From: Flabesymbios commensalis
Lineage: Eukaryota > Annelida > Polychaeta > Terebellida > Flabelligeridae
Assembly: GCA_964017125.1 (NCBI GenBank)
Contig: OZ024914.1
Span: 23,426,451 to 23,490,450 of the forward strand
Length of the DNA: 64,000 nucleotides
Direction: 5' to 3'
Each line of letters opens with the position of its first letter. Position 1 is the stretch's first letter. Position numbers and translations under genes: made by a program. This document shows positions 45,631 to 57,082 of the stretch, piece after piece. The notes beneath the pieces are model-generated. The model saw only the letters and a program-made list of their open reading frames with translations, was not told where the DNA came from and did no database searches.

Positions 45631-45698
45631 GTGCCAGCTCTGGCTCAATGCTGGGCCACTGTCTCCGACGTTGGCCCAATATCGAGCCCTCGTTGGGT
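45631..45698. repeat. Fb inner palindrome
   Basis: CTGGCTCAATGCTGGGCC and TTGGCCCAATATCGAGCC, apex GTC-TCC-GAC. Confidence 0.6.
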
Positions 45699-46112
45699 TG
45701 AACTACCTTGTCTGAACGGTGAATTTGTTGAGCCGTCACTTCATTATACATTCCTGACTTCACAAACAGTATTCACCTTTTTATCCTTGTTAGTCGACCT
45801 GTCCCAACAAAATATTTGAATCCACAAAATATCTCATCTGTAAAATAAAATTAAATTGTCTTAACCACGTGATTTTTTATTTATATTTTTACAATACTTC
45901 AAACTAAATATGTTTTTCATTAGAAAACAGCTTTTACATTTACGTACAATGACACTTTCAATACTGCAAATATAAAAAAAAATGAATACCAGGCTATAAT
46001 CTCAACACAGACATGGTGGTACGTTGTTGTTTGCATTGTTTTTTCAGTGGTCACATATTTAACTTATTCGGAGAAAACAGCTGCAGGATTTATTTGGAAT
46101 CCACATAGATGA
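45699..46112. other. No recognised gene or repeat
   Basis: AT-rich. Confidence 0.35.
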
Positions 46113-46341
46113 TTAACCCTTTCAGCGAGGGGACCGTTTTTATACGTCAGAATCAGATTCTGGCGTATAAAGACTAAAATAATTCAAATATTTCTAAAGG
46201 TCGTAGACCCATAACCTGATAACCTAAGTATTCTAATGAACCGGAAACAACTAACTAAGCCATTTATGATGATTTCAAAATGAAAAAACCCCTTTAGTCT
46301 CCATGGTTTAAACAAAAATACTTTAGCGCTGTAAGGGTTAA
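46113..46341 (+). mobile_element. Family B MITE, hairpin centre deleted
   Basis: TTAACCCTTTCAGCGAGG to TTAGCGCTGTAAGGGTTAA, both TTAA present. TATACGTCAGAATC runs straight into AGATTCTGGCGTATA, so the central GACGTC pair is gone. Confidence 0.78.
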
Positions 46342-47789
46342 TGTGGTCACCTCGTGCCTTTGAAGTCCTACATTGATATATTCCTGTTAGATTGACTGTG
46401 TGTCGCTGGAGCGGCAGCGGGGCAGAAAATTTGGCCAATAACAGGTGGTTGTAAGCCTCTTTCTGGCGAGTTAATGAACTGTAAGCGTGGCCGCCTATAG
46501 GTTGTCACGTGTTGCTCTGTCAAGCCTCCTGACAGCTATGGAATATATATTTCATTTTTATGAGCTCCATGGGTTTATTTGAGCGAACAATTATATTTTC
46601 TTGCACACCATAAACAGTTTTAATTCGCAGAAATGAATATACACTTGTTTTTTTTATAATAAAGTTGTTTTGTAAGCTTAGGTTCTCTAAATTAGAGCAT
46701 TAACTGACGGCGGAATACGTATACATTTTGTTTACCGCACCCGGACTTAAAAGCTCAGCCATACGAGCATGTATATGGTCGACAGTTTGTGGGTTTTAGT
46801 GGGCGTTTCTTTGCTTTGCCGTGCCCTTTGATTTGTCAGAGCTTACGTGAAATTTAATTTTCATTTTGACACCCCCGCGAGTTGTTTCACGCGCAAGTGT
46901 GCCCTGACACTATAATTTGAAAGTTTTCAATTATAAATTTTCCCGCGGGAGGTAATTATTCGAGGCCCATTGTCACCTGATATTGTGAGCCATTTTAATA
47001 CATCCTCTTTATGGTTTTCGTAATTTAGGATGGGGATATTTACTGCACTGAGTTTTCATCAAGAAAGGCGTCGGTATATAATTGCGGTTTAGATTAATTT
47101 TGAAATTTATTACACGTTACGTTAATATTATATTGCGTTTAACCCATCCTCGTTATATTTCACCACACATATGCCTACATGGCATGGAATACCAGCTCAC
47201 TTTCTGAGTTGGTAATGCACAATAATACTAGTATTCGTCAGTTTTTGTAGAGGAACTTAATTACTTTTTAATCTTCTTGTTAATTATTTTATTCCGCGTC
47301 AAGTTCAAAATAATAATTGATTGCCACAACCGACTGTATTATTACAATCTTCAATGTAATATTATAATAATAATTTCACCGCTTTTATTTTTGATGCCAC
47401 TAATCTATTATCGTTAATAAGAAAAGTCTTTTTATGAAAAATGATTCTAGACAGCGGAAATATGTATTCAAATATGTAAAAAGAACTGTTGCTTAAGGTC
47501 AAAATGGCTGTTTTTTAACTAGAAACAGGTCAAATATTCATTTCAAACATGATAAAGTACCGTTATGTACTGTGACTTAATTATATCAAAACGGCATTAA
47601 ATTCACTCTTAATTACCATTTTACCATAATTATGACAAATATATACCATGTTTTCATTGTAATGACGCATATATCTGCATATACTTCCTGCCGCCGTCTA
47701 AATAACGTAGAATACCAGATTTTTGTCCAACCGTTTTTAAATCAGGACATTTCCTTCGCCTGGATGCAGGCCTTCTGGCAGGACTTGAA
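46342..47789. promoter_or_regulatory. Long repeat-free block in intron 1, candidate regulatory DNA
   Basis: About 1.45 kb without any repeat family seen elsewhere, unusual here. It holds a GC-richer segment near 46380-46510, an E-box TCACGTGT (46505), GTTGTTTCACGCGCAAGTGT (46881) and TTTTCCCGCGGGAGGTAATT (46937). No coding signal. Regulatory function is inference from the lack of insertions only. Confidence 0.25.
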
Positions 47790-47901
47790 GCCAGTAACCA
47801 CAAAATAACATCTGTATACCATTTATACAATGCTAGACCAACGTCGAAGACGTTGGGTCGACGTTGTACAGATGTTATACAGATGGGTTGTGTCTATTGG
47901 G
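47790..47901. repeat. Fb palindrome, CATTTGTA subtype with own changes
   Basis: CCAGTAACCACAAAATAACA to GGTTGTGTCTATTGGG; ATCTGTATA/TATACAGAT replaces ATTTGTATA/TATACAAAT on both arms. Apex GTC-GAA-GAC. Confidence 0.82.
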
Positions 47902-48328
47902 ATAATGCTCTGATATTTACATTTTCAAATCAATAAAGCGAATCATAACTCATAGCTATTATGCAAATTATGACTCGAAACAACTTTTGTATTTTTTAAG
48001 AAAAAATGCCTAAGCCAGGCATTGAATTTACAAGATATTTAAATATTTAGCATGATCAAGAACTAGCCAGTCATTTAATATCCTATCCAGGCGTGATTTC
48101 TATTAATGCGAGGGGATCGGTACACAATATAGAATCTCTATTTTATCAACGTTATCGTAAAACTCCAGCCATAACAGCATCAAGGGTTATCATAACAAGT
48201 TCACGCGCCAGGTGGCGTGCTCCCCGGTCACGTGGTCAAATTAACGCTAACACCACATATTTCCTCTAGTTGACGTTTGCTAAATACAAATATAAAGTAG
48301 AAAATAATAGTAAAAATACCCCTGGAAA
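47902..48328. other. No recognised gene or repeat
   Basis: Unassigned. Confidence 0.35.
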
Positions 48329-48372
48329 CAAGTCTATTTCGCCTGAGCTGCAGCTCGGGCGAAATAGACTTG
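48329..48372. repeat. 44-bp palindrome
   Basis: CAAGTCTATTTCGCC and GGCGAAATAGACTTG around a GAGCTGCAGCTC core; one mismatched pair (T/G beside the core). Confidence 0.85.
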
Positions 48373-48486
48373 CACTCAGGGCTATAGTAAAACGTATTCT
48401 CAAACGCATTTTATTATTAAATTATTTATCTACTAAAATTCTCATATCACAATGTGACGTAGATGTATTCATTATAATACTGCTCT

Positions 48487-48549
48487 ACAAAGCCAAAAGG
48501 CAGTATCTGATCACTTGTAAAATAAGCAGATACTACCTTTTGTCCTTGC
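48487..48549. repeat. G palindrome
   Basis: CAAAGCCAAAAGGCAGTATC to ATACTACCTTTTGTCCTTG, centre ATCACTTGTAAAATAAG. Confidence 0.75.
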
Positions 48550-49221
48550 AGAACACGTCTGAATGGATAGCTGGCTAAATGAGTCACTGCATCTAGTCGT
48601 TAAACGGTTGATAATAATAATACCGGTAATAAATAAGCTTACACATTCACAGGAAACTCGCCCCAGGCCAGATTTACCATCCTCTAACACTTTCTCTTGA
48701 ATAACACCCACAGGTGAACAGGTTTACACTTGAACTGTGACTAATCTCAACCCTTTGTCTGCCAAGTGCTTCTTAATGGTAATTTAAATATACATACTTT
48801 CACTCCTAGAACGTGTTTTTTAATTCGAATTGATCATAAATAAAATACACTACAAATATATGTAATAATTTTTACATTTTTTAATTTTACAATTTTACAG
48901 ATTAAAGCTACGTTTCTCCCAAACTAAGCACAGTATCAAGTAGGTGTAGAAATGTCCTTGCATAATTTGCAGCCTGATCGTTGGGTTAATAGTCAGGTTG
49001 AACGTGGACTGGCGTGCGAAGTGAACTGTTTTTGTGTCGCCCATACGAGCACGCATGTACCCTTTGAACTTTGCTGATTGAACGCACTTATCGACCCCGT
49101 AAGTGCGGTGAGTGACCAGTTTTATCAAGCTTGATATCTCACCATTTCTATTTATGTATCGTTTATAGATTGCATCAAACCAGAAATCTTTTTATGATTA
49201 TACGTTGGTAAAGATGTCGCC
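48550..49221. other. No gene; trace of an element end
   Basis: CAACCCTTTGTCTGCCAAGT near 48749 resembles an A' end; nothing else. Confidence 0.3.
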
Positions 49222-49233
49222 TGGAGGCATACA

Positions 49234-49545
49234 GGGCGGGGGCCCTAGGGTAGTGGTTAGCACCGCTGCCTTTCACGCCAGAGTCCGGGGTTCGGTTCCC
49301 GGTCTCGGCGGTTTGAAAGAAACAAAAATTGTTTCTTCCCCATCCACGTGTGAAAGTTAGTATTGTGGGGAGCCTCCGTGACCGAGAGGTAGCGTGCTCG
49401 GCCTCAGACCGCCAGGGCTCGAATTTCGAATCCTGTGTCTGGAGGACAGTGTCATCTCAATCATCTCACCATCCTCAGGAGGTTCTCCTGGCCCAATTTA
49501 GCCTATATGTGCACAAAGGTGGCCTAAAGCCCGATTCATTTCATT
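49234..49545 (+). mobile_element. Full-length dimeric tRNA-related SINE (312 bp)
   Basis: A tRNA-Glu-like head (GGGTAGTGGTTAGCACC, anticodon-loop region CTTTCAC, B box GGTTCGGTTCCC), a linker (GAAAGAAACAAAAATTGTTT), a second tRNA-like unit (GTGACCGAGAGGTAGCGTGC ... GGGCTCGAATTTCGAATCC), then a conserved 3' region with the small hairpin CAGGAGGTTCTCCTG, ending GATTCATTTCATT. TGGAGGCATACA is duplicated exactly at 49222-49233 and 49546-49557. Confidence 0.9.
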
Positions 49546-49557
49546 TGGAGGCATACA

Positions 49558-49785
49558 TTTCATGATTCACTTCCAATTCATACAATAATCTGAAATGGTT
49601 TTCTTTAAACATTAAATATTTATTAAACAGGGGTCATTTACTGAGTAAACAAAGGTAACATATCAAAAAGTCTCTGTTATTTTCTGAAGTGACTGCTCCC
49701 TTCACATTTCCTAGTAAATGATGATGATGATGAGACTTTATAAATAAATTGCCAATTTCAACCGCAATAGTTTGATAGTTTTGAA
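49558..49785. other. Spacer between two SINEs
   Basis: AT-rich, with a short (ATG)n run near 49717. Confidence 0.35.
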
Positions 49786-49800
49786 TACATAGTATATTCA

Positions 49801-50120
49801 GGGCGAGGGCCATGGTGCAGTGCTTAAAGCTGCCTGCTTGGAAAGTCGGAGATTGCGGGTTCGAACACCACCCTGGCCTTCAAGTTTCAAAGAAACAAAA
49901 TGTTTATTCTCTGCTCACTCGTAAATATTCAATATTGTGGGGAGCCTCTGTGACCGACAGGTAGCGTACTCGGTCTCAGACCTCCAGGGCTCGAATTTCG
50001 TATCCTGTGTCTGGAGAGCAGTATCATCTCATTCATCTCACCATCCTCAGGAGGTTCTCCTGGCCCGGTTTAGCTTATATGTGCACAAATGTGGCCTAAA
50101 ACCCCATTCACATTATTTTT
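49801..50120 (+). mobile_element. Second full-length dimeric SINE (320 bp)
   Basis: Same architecture with a different first head (GGCCATGGTGCAGTGCTTAA, B box GGTTCGAACACC), linker GTTTCAAAGAAACAAAATGT, second unit and 3' region. TACATAGTATATTCA is repeated exactly at 49786-49800 and 50121-50135. The different 5' head defines another subfamily. Confidence 0.9.
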
Positions 50121-50135
50121 TACATAGTATATTCA

Positions 50136-51119
50136 CTCTCTCAACTTGCTTTATTTTTCAAAATAATATGCAGTTTGTAATGTTTATGTTTGATTTGTCT
50201 CTATTTTTTATTCATGTTCCCTGATGTACTATGCATATGGCACTTGCTCTGTTGGTGAGAGAGTTAATAGACTTGACTTTGTGGTCAGAGCCACAGACAG
50301 CTCTAGACACCTTGTCTGATCACCACAAAGACAAACTAGCTTTTAATCACATCTAATGAAGTTTCTCAAATTGTCTTCATTGTCCCCAACTGTCCCACCA
50401 AACCTACTCAGCCACGACAAACAGATTTGGCTATAGCTTTAGGTAGCCCCTGTTTGTTAATTCTACTATGCATTTTAATACACACATCTTTTGATTGAAG
50501 TTGATTTTTGTCCATTTTGTCTAGAAGCTAAGAAATTGCATGAAACCTAGTGCTGTACAAAGCTAACTGAACGATATTTGGACTACGGTGGTGCTAAAAT
50601 AAATGTCAAATTTTACTTTTTTAGGCAATAGGCATATTTGGCTAATTTGAGGTTATTATGCATATCACTTCTAAAACAATGGATTTTAGTGTCAGAAAAG
50701 TTTAAAAAAAGAAAGAACATTAAATAGTAATACAATAATTTGAAAAGTAGTTTTGCTCGCTGGCTTTGCAACCACCTCTCCTAGAATAATTGTCAACTGC
50801 AATGCAAAATGGCTTGGCATGATTGGGAACATCATTGGGGGCATTCATATTGTTATTGTGTAAGTTTAGTCATACTAAATGGAGTGTTTACTCATTTTGT
50901 GGCGCTGATACGTACGAATTTACCGTTACACGACCAATGCTAAAAAATGAAAATAAATTAGTGACGGTACCCATGGAGGGTAAAAATAATAATAGTACTA
51001 TTTTTTTATTGAACATAATTTTGCGACGACCACTGAATCTTGATCTCTGTTTGAATTCATGGTTTTATTTAGCCCGCCTTGTTCTGGCACTGCCCCTATA
51101 CGGGCGAATGATATATTAG
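50136..51119. other. No recognised gene or repeat
   Basis: AT-rich; the open frame at 50823-51119 has no domain features. Confidence 0.35.
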
Positions 51120-51370
51120 TCTCCACCTGAAATAACCCTGCGCCCCTCACCGCCTATTACAGCGCCCTCTGGCGCCTTACCTTGTTGACCCCTCAGTGCT
51201 GGCTTCCGTGGCTACCCCTGTGACCCCTCACACAGTGCCACCCCCGGAGACAGGACGCCACCTGCCGGCCTAATCACCCCTTTGCCCCACACAATAACCC
51301 AGCCGTCACTCGCCTAATTTGTCTCATTTCCAGCCACCCCCGCTAATTCAACCCAATGACATGTAATTGT
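51120..51370. promoter_or_regulatory. GC-rich island with CTCF-like site
   Basis: About 250 bp, C-rich and repeat-free inside AT-rich DNA. AGCGCCCTCTGGCGCC at 51161-51176 resembles the reverse complement of the animal CTCF core (AGCGCCCCCTNGTGG). Several CACCCC/CCACCTGCC motifs follow. No coding frame. Insulator or enhancer function is inference. Confidence 0.35.
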
Positions 51371-51438
51371 TTTTTATAGATATTTATGGTTCCACACTAA
51401 ACCATGATGAGATTTTACACCTTCACATAACCGAATAA

Positions 51439-51536
51439 CAGCAAGCACGAGGCATTAACCCAATGCTGTTTTAATGTTGGGCCAGCGTCACAGACGCTGG
51501 TCCAACATTAAAACAGCATTGGGTTTATGTGTTGTA
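51439..51536. repeat. Fb palindrome, near-perfect arms
   Basis: CCCAATGCTGTTTTAATGTT...AACATTAAAACAGCATTGGG, apex AGCGTC-ACA-GACGCT; outer right end decayed. Confidence 0.85.
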
Positions 51537-52614
51537 CATCCTATGATGGCAGTGGCTCATTGCGCCAGAAACGACAAAAATGACTTTTTCACTTGGTATT
51601 ATTTTTTTCAACGTATTTTCTGATATGATCTTTCTGTGAACATGACGGAGGAAATATGATAACAATAATTGCAGAATATTTTTTTCTGCAAATGTGTATA
51701 TTCGCAGGAACAGTAACAGTACCGATACATGTACAATAATCTATACAAGAGTTTCTTACGTTTTTGTGATAGATGTTTAGATGTTTTAATCTTCTCTGCG
51801 TTTGTATGTTGTTATTTTAAGAATAAATACAACAGATTAGTAATAATTTTAAAAATCGTATAGCTATCTACAGAATAACGAATAGTACATTTGGATTATA
51901 TGTAGCTTAGCATAGGGGATTGCATAATATCAGCTACAATATTTGAATTAGAGCTTTAATACTAGATAAATATTCTTTAATACTCCTCTTAATCAATAAT
52001 ACATTGTATTTTCATTTGTTATAATCACTCAGTCTGTTGTAGGGCCCAATGGGTTAATTATACATATTTGAAAAACAGAATAGCCACCATTCATTCCAAC
52101 ACCTTCTGTTTGACATGGTCTAACACCATGCCTTAAGCTATGAAGGGGTGATGGGCCAAGGACAAGAAACTACTCTCCTACTCAGTAGCTTATACTCTAT
52201 TAGTATTAATTATTTTCCAAAATAAATCTTTCTTTTTATTTTTTACATTTGTTTTAACTAAAACAACAAGTCTGTACATATTTGTTTGCATAACGTTTTT
52301 TATTGAACAATTTTATTAAAAAGCGTTATACAAAAATGTTTTATTTATTAATATTAATTTTGGTAGACATGTTTTGATAAATTTAAAGTCTTTAAAAAAG
52401 CGAGCATCAAGTCATACATAAACATTGCTCTAGCTTTAAGACTGCTGGTCCGTGTTGGTGATTTGGGGTGATTTGATAACGAGGCTGGGCTGCCCTCATG
52501 ACCACACAGACAAGGGGGTAACTAATGATCCTACCCCCAAGCCAGGAAACCCTATACCCCGCCAGGCCCGGGGTGCAGCAGACCCCTGTCACTGGATGTT
52601 CAGTTAGAGAAAAA
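51537..52614. other. No recognised gene or repeat
   Basis: AT-rich, with a GC-richer patch at 52440-52600 lacking coding features. Confidence 0.35.
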
Positions 52615-52660
52615 ATGTTCATTGTTGGCTCACCATTGAGCTAACAATGGGCTAACATAT
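52615..52660. repeat. Fb fragment
   Basis: TGTTCATTGTTGGCTCACC and ATTGAGCTAACAATGGGC. Confidence 0.4.
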
Positions 52661-53093
52661 TGGTGTCATCTAAATGGAAGTCGTATTTGTGGTTGAACAA
52701 TACCCACTCAATCATCATATATTAACACCATTGGGTCTCCAGAATTCGCTATCTTTCATAATACACCTTGCTATTTGAATCCATATCACAAGAGAATACT
52801 TGTTTCTTATTTTCCAAACTGTTTTTGCATCACGCATTTTTACGTTTGATTTATTTTTTATGATGTGTTCTTTGTTGAATTATCATCCGACCACCTCGAC
52901 CATCATGTTGTCTGAACGTTATAGACAATCGTTTTCAGCTTTTATCCGCGCCACATGTATGCATACTGCACATTATTGTTTTAATGCATTTAATAATAGC
53001 TTTTGATTTGAAAGTTTGGAAAAATATATTTGTGTACCCTTGTTAAATATTTTGTTTTTTAATTTGTCCGAAAACGTGAGTCTATGCAAACAA
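52661..53093. other. No recognised gene or repeat
   Basis: AT-rich. Confidence 0.35.
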
Positions 53094-53177
53094 ATGTTAG
53101 ACATTTAGCCAATGTTGGGTAAATGTTGATTCACTGTCTACGCCCATCATTAACCCGACATTGGCCTTGTGCTTGGT
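53094..53177. repeat. Fb palindrome, decayed
   Basis: ACATTTAGCCAATGTTGGG, centre CTGTCTACGCCC, ACCCGACATTGGCC, end TGCTTGG. Confidence 0.6.
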
Positions 53178-53974
53178 AGAAATGAGAAATGCAATCACTG
53201 ATGTCAGGTCTGATGTCCTCGATTATAAATTACACAGCATTTTTCATCGCTGCCAGGTGCGGAGTTTTTAACCGAACGGATGTGAAATTCTATATCTTCG
53301 CCAGACAAAAACTTATATAAGGTAATTGATGATAGATGTGTTTCATTGAATGTTAGTATCCCCAAGGGCTGGCTAGGCTGAGTAATGTGTGTTTATGTAT
53401 CCATGGTAACGTGTTACTGTATAATAACATGAGGTGAATTTTCACTTTTTGTGTATTCAGCCCAAATTATATTGAGTCATATTTATTAGCTTTTCATCTA
53501 TATTAGCTTTACGCATTACACTGGTCAAACATAAACTTTTATAATTAAATGACGTTTTCGTAAGTTCTCAATTGACTGACTATATGTGATGGATTATTGA
53601 TTGCATACCAATATTTTAATTTATTCCCAATTTCACTGACACAAGGAACATTTCAAAAATGTTACTTTTATCCAATCGTAAAGCCACAAATAGACGAAGT
53701 TTAAGACTACTAGCTAGCTTAACTATATATTTGTGATCACGGAGGCCAGAAAAAATAACTTTTGAATTATTCTGCTTCTGGTTTTAAAGTCGGCTTTGAT
53801 ACATTTATTTCAGAACACCCACGATACCCACACGATAGGTAGTCTGCATTATAATTAATTCAACTTGTAAGACGAAAGACCTTGAACAACTATTATGTAT
53901 ATCGTTATACTGATATTGCTAAGCTTAATATACCATGTATACTGTTACAGTATAGGATTATGATTAAACTGTAC
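53178..53974. other. No recognised gene or repeat
   Basis: AT-rich. Confidence 0.35.
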
Positions 53975-54082
53975 CCCAGCACACACAATATATTACCCAA
54001 CTTTGGTTTGATGTTGGTCAAACGTCTACGACGATGGCTCAACATTGAACTAACGTTGGGTCAATGTATCGTGCTTGCTGGG
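53975..54082. repeat. Fb palindrome
   Basis: CCCAGCACACACAATATATT to AATGTATCGTGCTTGCTGGG, apex GTC-TAC-GAC; AC on both flanks. Confidence 0.8.
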
Positions 54083-54563
54083 ACATGTACCATTTACATG
54101 TTATGCACGTACTATATCTGGATATGTCTGGATTTCTTCAACATAAGCGCTAATCAAGCATTATGTTTGGGGTGATTTTATTGACGCTTTAGCCCCCCCC
54201 CCCCCCAGTTATTTCCACTTTTTTTCATTCTTCCTGAGATGACAATAATTTTTAGTGCAATTCTCACTTTAAGAGGATGACAATTTTAAAAATTCCTAAC
54301 TATAATATATTAAATGAAATGACTGAATTGTGATGAATTATACCACTTTAGTCAATATTTTTTTATTTTGTCAAGTGGTGTATTTATGCGCCGATGGCGC
54401 TTGAAGGGATAATTCACAGTCCTTGAACTAGAAGATTAGCCATTTTTCATCCAAACTCTAATTAATCATTTGTAATTTTCACGCATTTTAAGTCGTGGAT
54501 CGTAAACAGGAGACTGAACTTGCTGTGGGTTGACATCAGGTGGAAGCGTAGATATGGTAGAGT
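54083..54563. other. No gene; C-run and an A-type remnant
   Basis: A C-run at 54194-54207 and ATTTTCACGCATTTTAAGTC at about 54475, a decayed half hairpin of family A. Confidence 0.35.
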
Positions 54564-54672
54564 CCCAGTAAACACAAAACATTTGTATAACATTTGTACA
54601 ACGTCGACCCAACGTCTTCGACGTTGGTCTAACATTCCACAAATGTTATACAGATGTTTTACGCTTACTGGG
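54564..54672. repeat. Fb palindrome, CATTTGTA subtype
   Basis: CCCAGTAAACACAAAACATT to GATGTTTTACGCTTACTGGG, apex GTC-TTC-GAC. Confidence 0.87.
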
Positions 54673-54696
54673 ATGCCATCAATAGAAGAACCGTGT

Positions 54697-54960
54697 ATTG
54701 AAATGAAATGAATGGGGCTTTAGGCCACCTTTGTGTCTCATATAGGCTGAACTGGGCCAGGAGAACCTCCTGAGGATGGTGGGATAAATGAGATGACACT
54801 GCCCTCCAGACACAGAACTCGAAATTCGAGCTCTGGCGGTCTGAGGCCGAACACCTACCTCTCAGTCACAGAGGCTCCCCACACTATTGTTTCTTTGAAA
54901 CTCATAGGCCAGAGTGGGGCTCGAACCCGCGATCTCCGACTTTCAAGCAGGCAGCTTTAA
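54697..54960 (-). mobile_element. Dimeric SINE, main part, split by a MITE
   Basis: Reads on the minus strand: head (GCCTGCTTGAAAGTCGGAGA, B box GGTTCGAGCCCC), linker GTTTCAAAGAAACAATAG, second unit and 3' region ending CATTTCATTTC. The start of the head lies beyond the family A element, at 55200-55222. No clear target duplication. Confidence 0.85.
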
Positions 54961-55199
54961 TGAACCCTTTAACCTCCAAATTTGAATTTTCACCCACTTG
55001 AAGTTGTGTCTCGCTGACGCGATCCACAACTTCAGGTGAGTGAAAATCATTCAGATTTGACAAAATGGACGTGGACTATTTTCAAATCTTGCTGATTAAT
55101 GTCACATTTTAATTTCAATATGTTTGAAAGCTGATATGCTACATGCTAATAAAAACTGTAAAAAACGAATATAATTGACACCGGCGGTTAAAGGGTTAA
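54961..55199 (+). mobile_element. Family A MITE inserted in a SINE
   Basis: GAACCCTTTAACCTCC to CACCGGCGGTTAAAGGGTTAA; apex TCGCTGACGCGA, TC facing TC. The host SINE reads GCAGCTTTAA before and TTAATCACTGCACC after, so the target contained TTAA; the left junction has four extra bases (TTAATGAA-CCC). Confidence 0.88.
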
Positions 55200-55222
55200 T
55201 CACTGCACCAGGACCCCCGCCA
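55200..55222 (-). mobile_element. Separated start of the split SINE
   Basis: On the minus strand GGCGGGGGTCCTGGTGCAGT continues into the head at 54960, matching the copies at 49234 and 49801. Confidence 0.8.
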
Positions 55223-55411
55223 GGCAGACATCCAGACCACAGGGTCAAACGATGCCACCCTGCTCATATCTATCATCAGGATTATATGAGTTCTGGGGGC
55301 TAGAGGGTGCTATCCTCTGAAGAGTACTCGTGTGTGTTTTATCTGCCTACTCTATCAGTTTTCTCCACTTGTTGGATACTTGTCTGTCTATATACAAGGC
55401 TATACCACCAT

Positions 55412-55475
55412 GCAAAGCCAAAATGCAGTATCTGCTTACTTTAGAAGTAAGCAGATACTTCATTTTGTCTTGGCA
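55412..55475. repeat. G palindrome, compensated variant
   Basis: GCAAAGCCAAAATGCAGTAT; TGCTTACTT/AAGTAAGCA replaces TGCTCACTT/AAGTGAGCA of the copy at 27993. Confidence 0.8.
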
Positions 55476-55651
55476 GAGCAGTATACACTGCACAAGGCGG
55501 GGACGAGAAAGATGTCATAAGATCAGCAGGTCCTGTTATGGGTGGTCTCTACTTTTCCTGACACAAGTTCTCAGGTTAATGGATGATATATTAAGCTGCT
55601 TGCTTAGTTTACATCATAAAACTCTAGTTTTATGTTTAAATCTCGATATCA

Positions 55652-55702
55652 AACCAGCAAACACGGGGTGTTCAGCCAATGCTGGTTCAATGTTGGGCCA
55701 GC
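55652..55702. repeat. Fb left half
   Basis: CCAGCAAACACGGGGTGTTC, then AATGTTGGGCCAGC; the right arm is missing. Confidence 0.6.
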
Positions 55703-55759
55703 TCAGTTCTGGCTATTTAGGCCTTCCTTGCTACGAGGTCAGAGCTGAGCTGACCAGAT

Positions 55760-55822
55760 ATTAACCGTCAGAGCTTTGAAATAGTTTTGTATAAATTATG
55801 GAGACCAAAGGGTTTTTCCCTT
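55760..55822 (-). mobile_element. Family B fragment
   Basis: GAGCTTTGAAATAGTTTTGT, ATGGAGACCAAAGGGTTTTT: the tail end of B without hairpin. Confidence 0.55.
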
Positions 55823-56243
55823 GCGATCCCGACCCCAAGGTCCGAAAAATGTCCATAACTTTTTGATGACTGTGCGACTTCTGAGCTGAGCATGCGGGCA
55901 TGGAGCTGAAATGTTACTGATTCTAAAAAGCTATTTTCGACCTGATTATACAGCGATATTTCCCGATATGACAGTCCAAAGAAATGTCCCACGATTTTGT
56001 ACGCGGTCAATCTGTGGCTGAAACCTGTTTCAGCCACTGGGGCTACATAATTATAGTCTAATAACAACATAACAATAAATAACAGCTGCTTAGCTCTGGT
56101 ACTATATATACATGTATACGCTAAATAGTAATTATGCATATGTTTTAGAGCGTGATTTATCTTTGCTTTTATATTCTTGCGATGTAGCTTGAAATTGAAA
56201 CTGACAAAACTGTTAAAAAACCAGTGCAATACATTAGTACGAC

Positions 56244-56352
56244 CCCAGCAAGCACAAAACATTTGTATAACATTTGTACAACGTCGGCCCAACGTCTTCA
56301 ACGTTGGTCCAACATTGAACAAATGTTATACAAATGTTTTGTTTTTACTGGG
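56244..56352. repeat. Fb palindrome, CATTTGTA subtype
   Basis: CCCAGCAAGCACAAAACATT to AAATGTTTTGTTTTTACTGG, centre GTC-TTC-AAC. Confidence 0.87.
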
Positions 56353-56410
56353 ACGTTGTTTTGCTGATACCCAGCGCGTGAATTGGCAAATCAGTAAAAC
56401 AGTCCCTCTT

Positions 56411-56481
56411 CCCAGCAAACATTGGGTTGACAAGATAATTCAACATTAATTCAACATTGGTTCAACGTCTTGTGTTTGCTG
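56411..56481. repeat. Fb palindrome with central deletion
   Basis: CCCAGCAAACATTGGGTTGA to GTCTTGTGTTTGCTG; apex absent. Confidence 0.65.
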
Positions 56482-56527
56482 TATTGATATCACTCGTTAG
56501 GCTCCGGGCTGAGGTATTCATCCCCGC

Positions 56528-56540
56528 GCGGGGGGGGGGG
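56528..56540. repeat. GC-rich run with poly-G
   Basis: CCCCGCGCG precedes a G-run of about ten. Confidence 0.6.
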
Positions 56541-56744
56541 TGTAGAATTACCGGGAGCATCAGCTAATTTCTCCACAGACGTGGTTATGTCTTTAATGTT
56601 ACCTTTGGTGATAGGGGGTGGACTACAGGGCCTATTAGCTTTCTATTAGTAGATACCTAACCCCCTGTTGACTTGGGAACACACACTGAAAACACTGTGT
56701 GTGGGAAAAGGAAAACGAATGGGAAAATCTTACCCAGTTTAATC

Positions 56745-56826
56745 ATGACTGACACCAAGGAGGTTGAACTCTTTTCACTTTGGCCTCCATTGTTTATACA
56801 AAATATATCAGCGTTATAAGGGTTAA
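56745..56826 (+). mobile_element. Family B right end
   Basis: TTTGGCCTCCATTGTTTATA, then ATATATCAGCGTTATAAGGG and TTAA. Confidence 0.6.
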
Positions 56827-57082
56827 TCATTACTGACGGCATACACCATGCTATTTAGCTTTATTATACTTGATATTAAGATTAACGTTATGTGTTGCTA
56901 GGCCCGCTATTATTTAGCGTTTTCCATCATGTTTTAAACCGAAGAAAATCTGACTGAAATTGATAAATATTTTGATCACAGAGGTACAGATTTCAGAGTT
57001 TGAGGCAGATGCTCAGTGGGCGAAATAATACAATTTGGGGTATATGTCGATTTGTCATTGATTAGAATATTTTTCATTCATT

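Noticed and set aside
3524-55475. CRISPR-like array from the repeated palindromes
   Set aside because: Copies are kilobases apart in mixed orientation with no regular spacers, in an intron-bearing genome.
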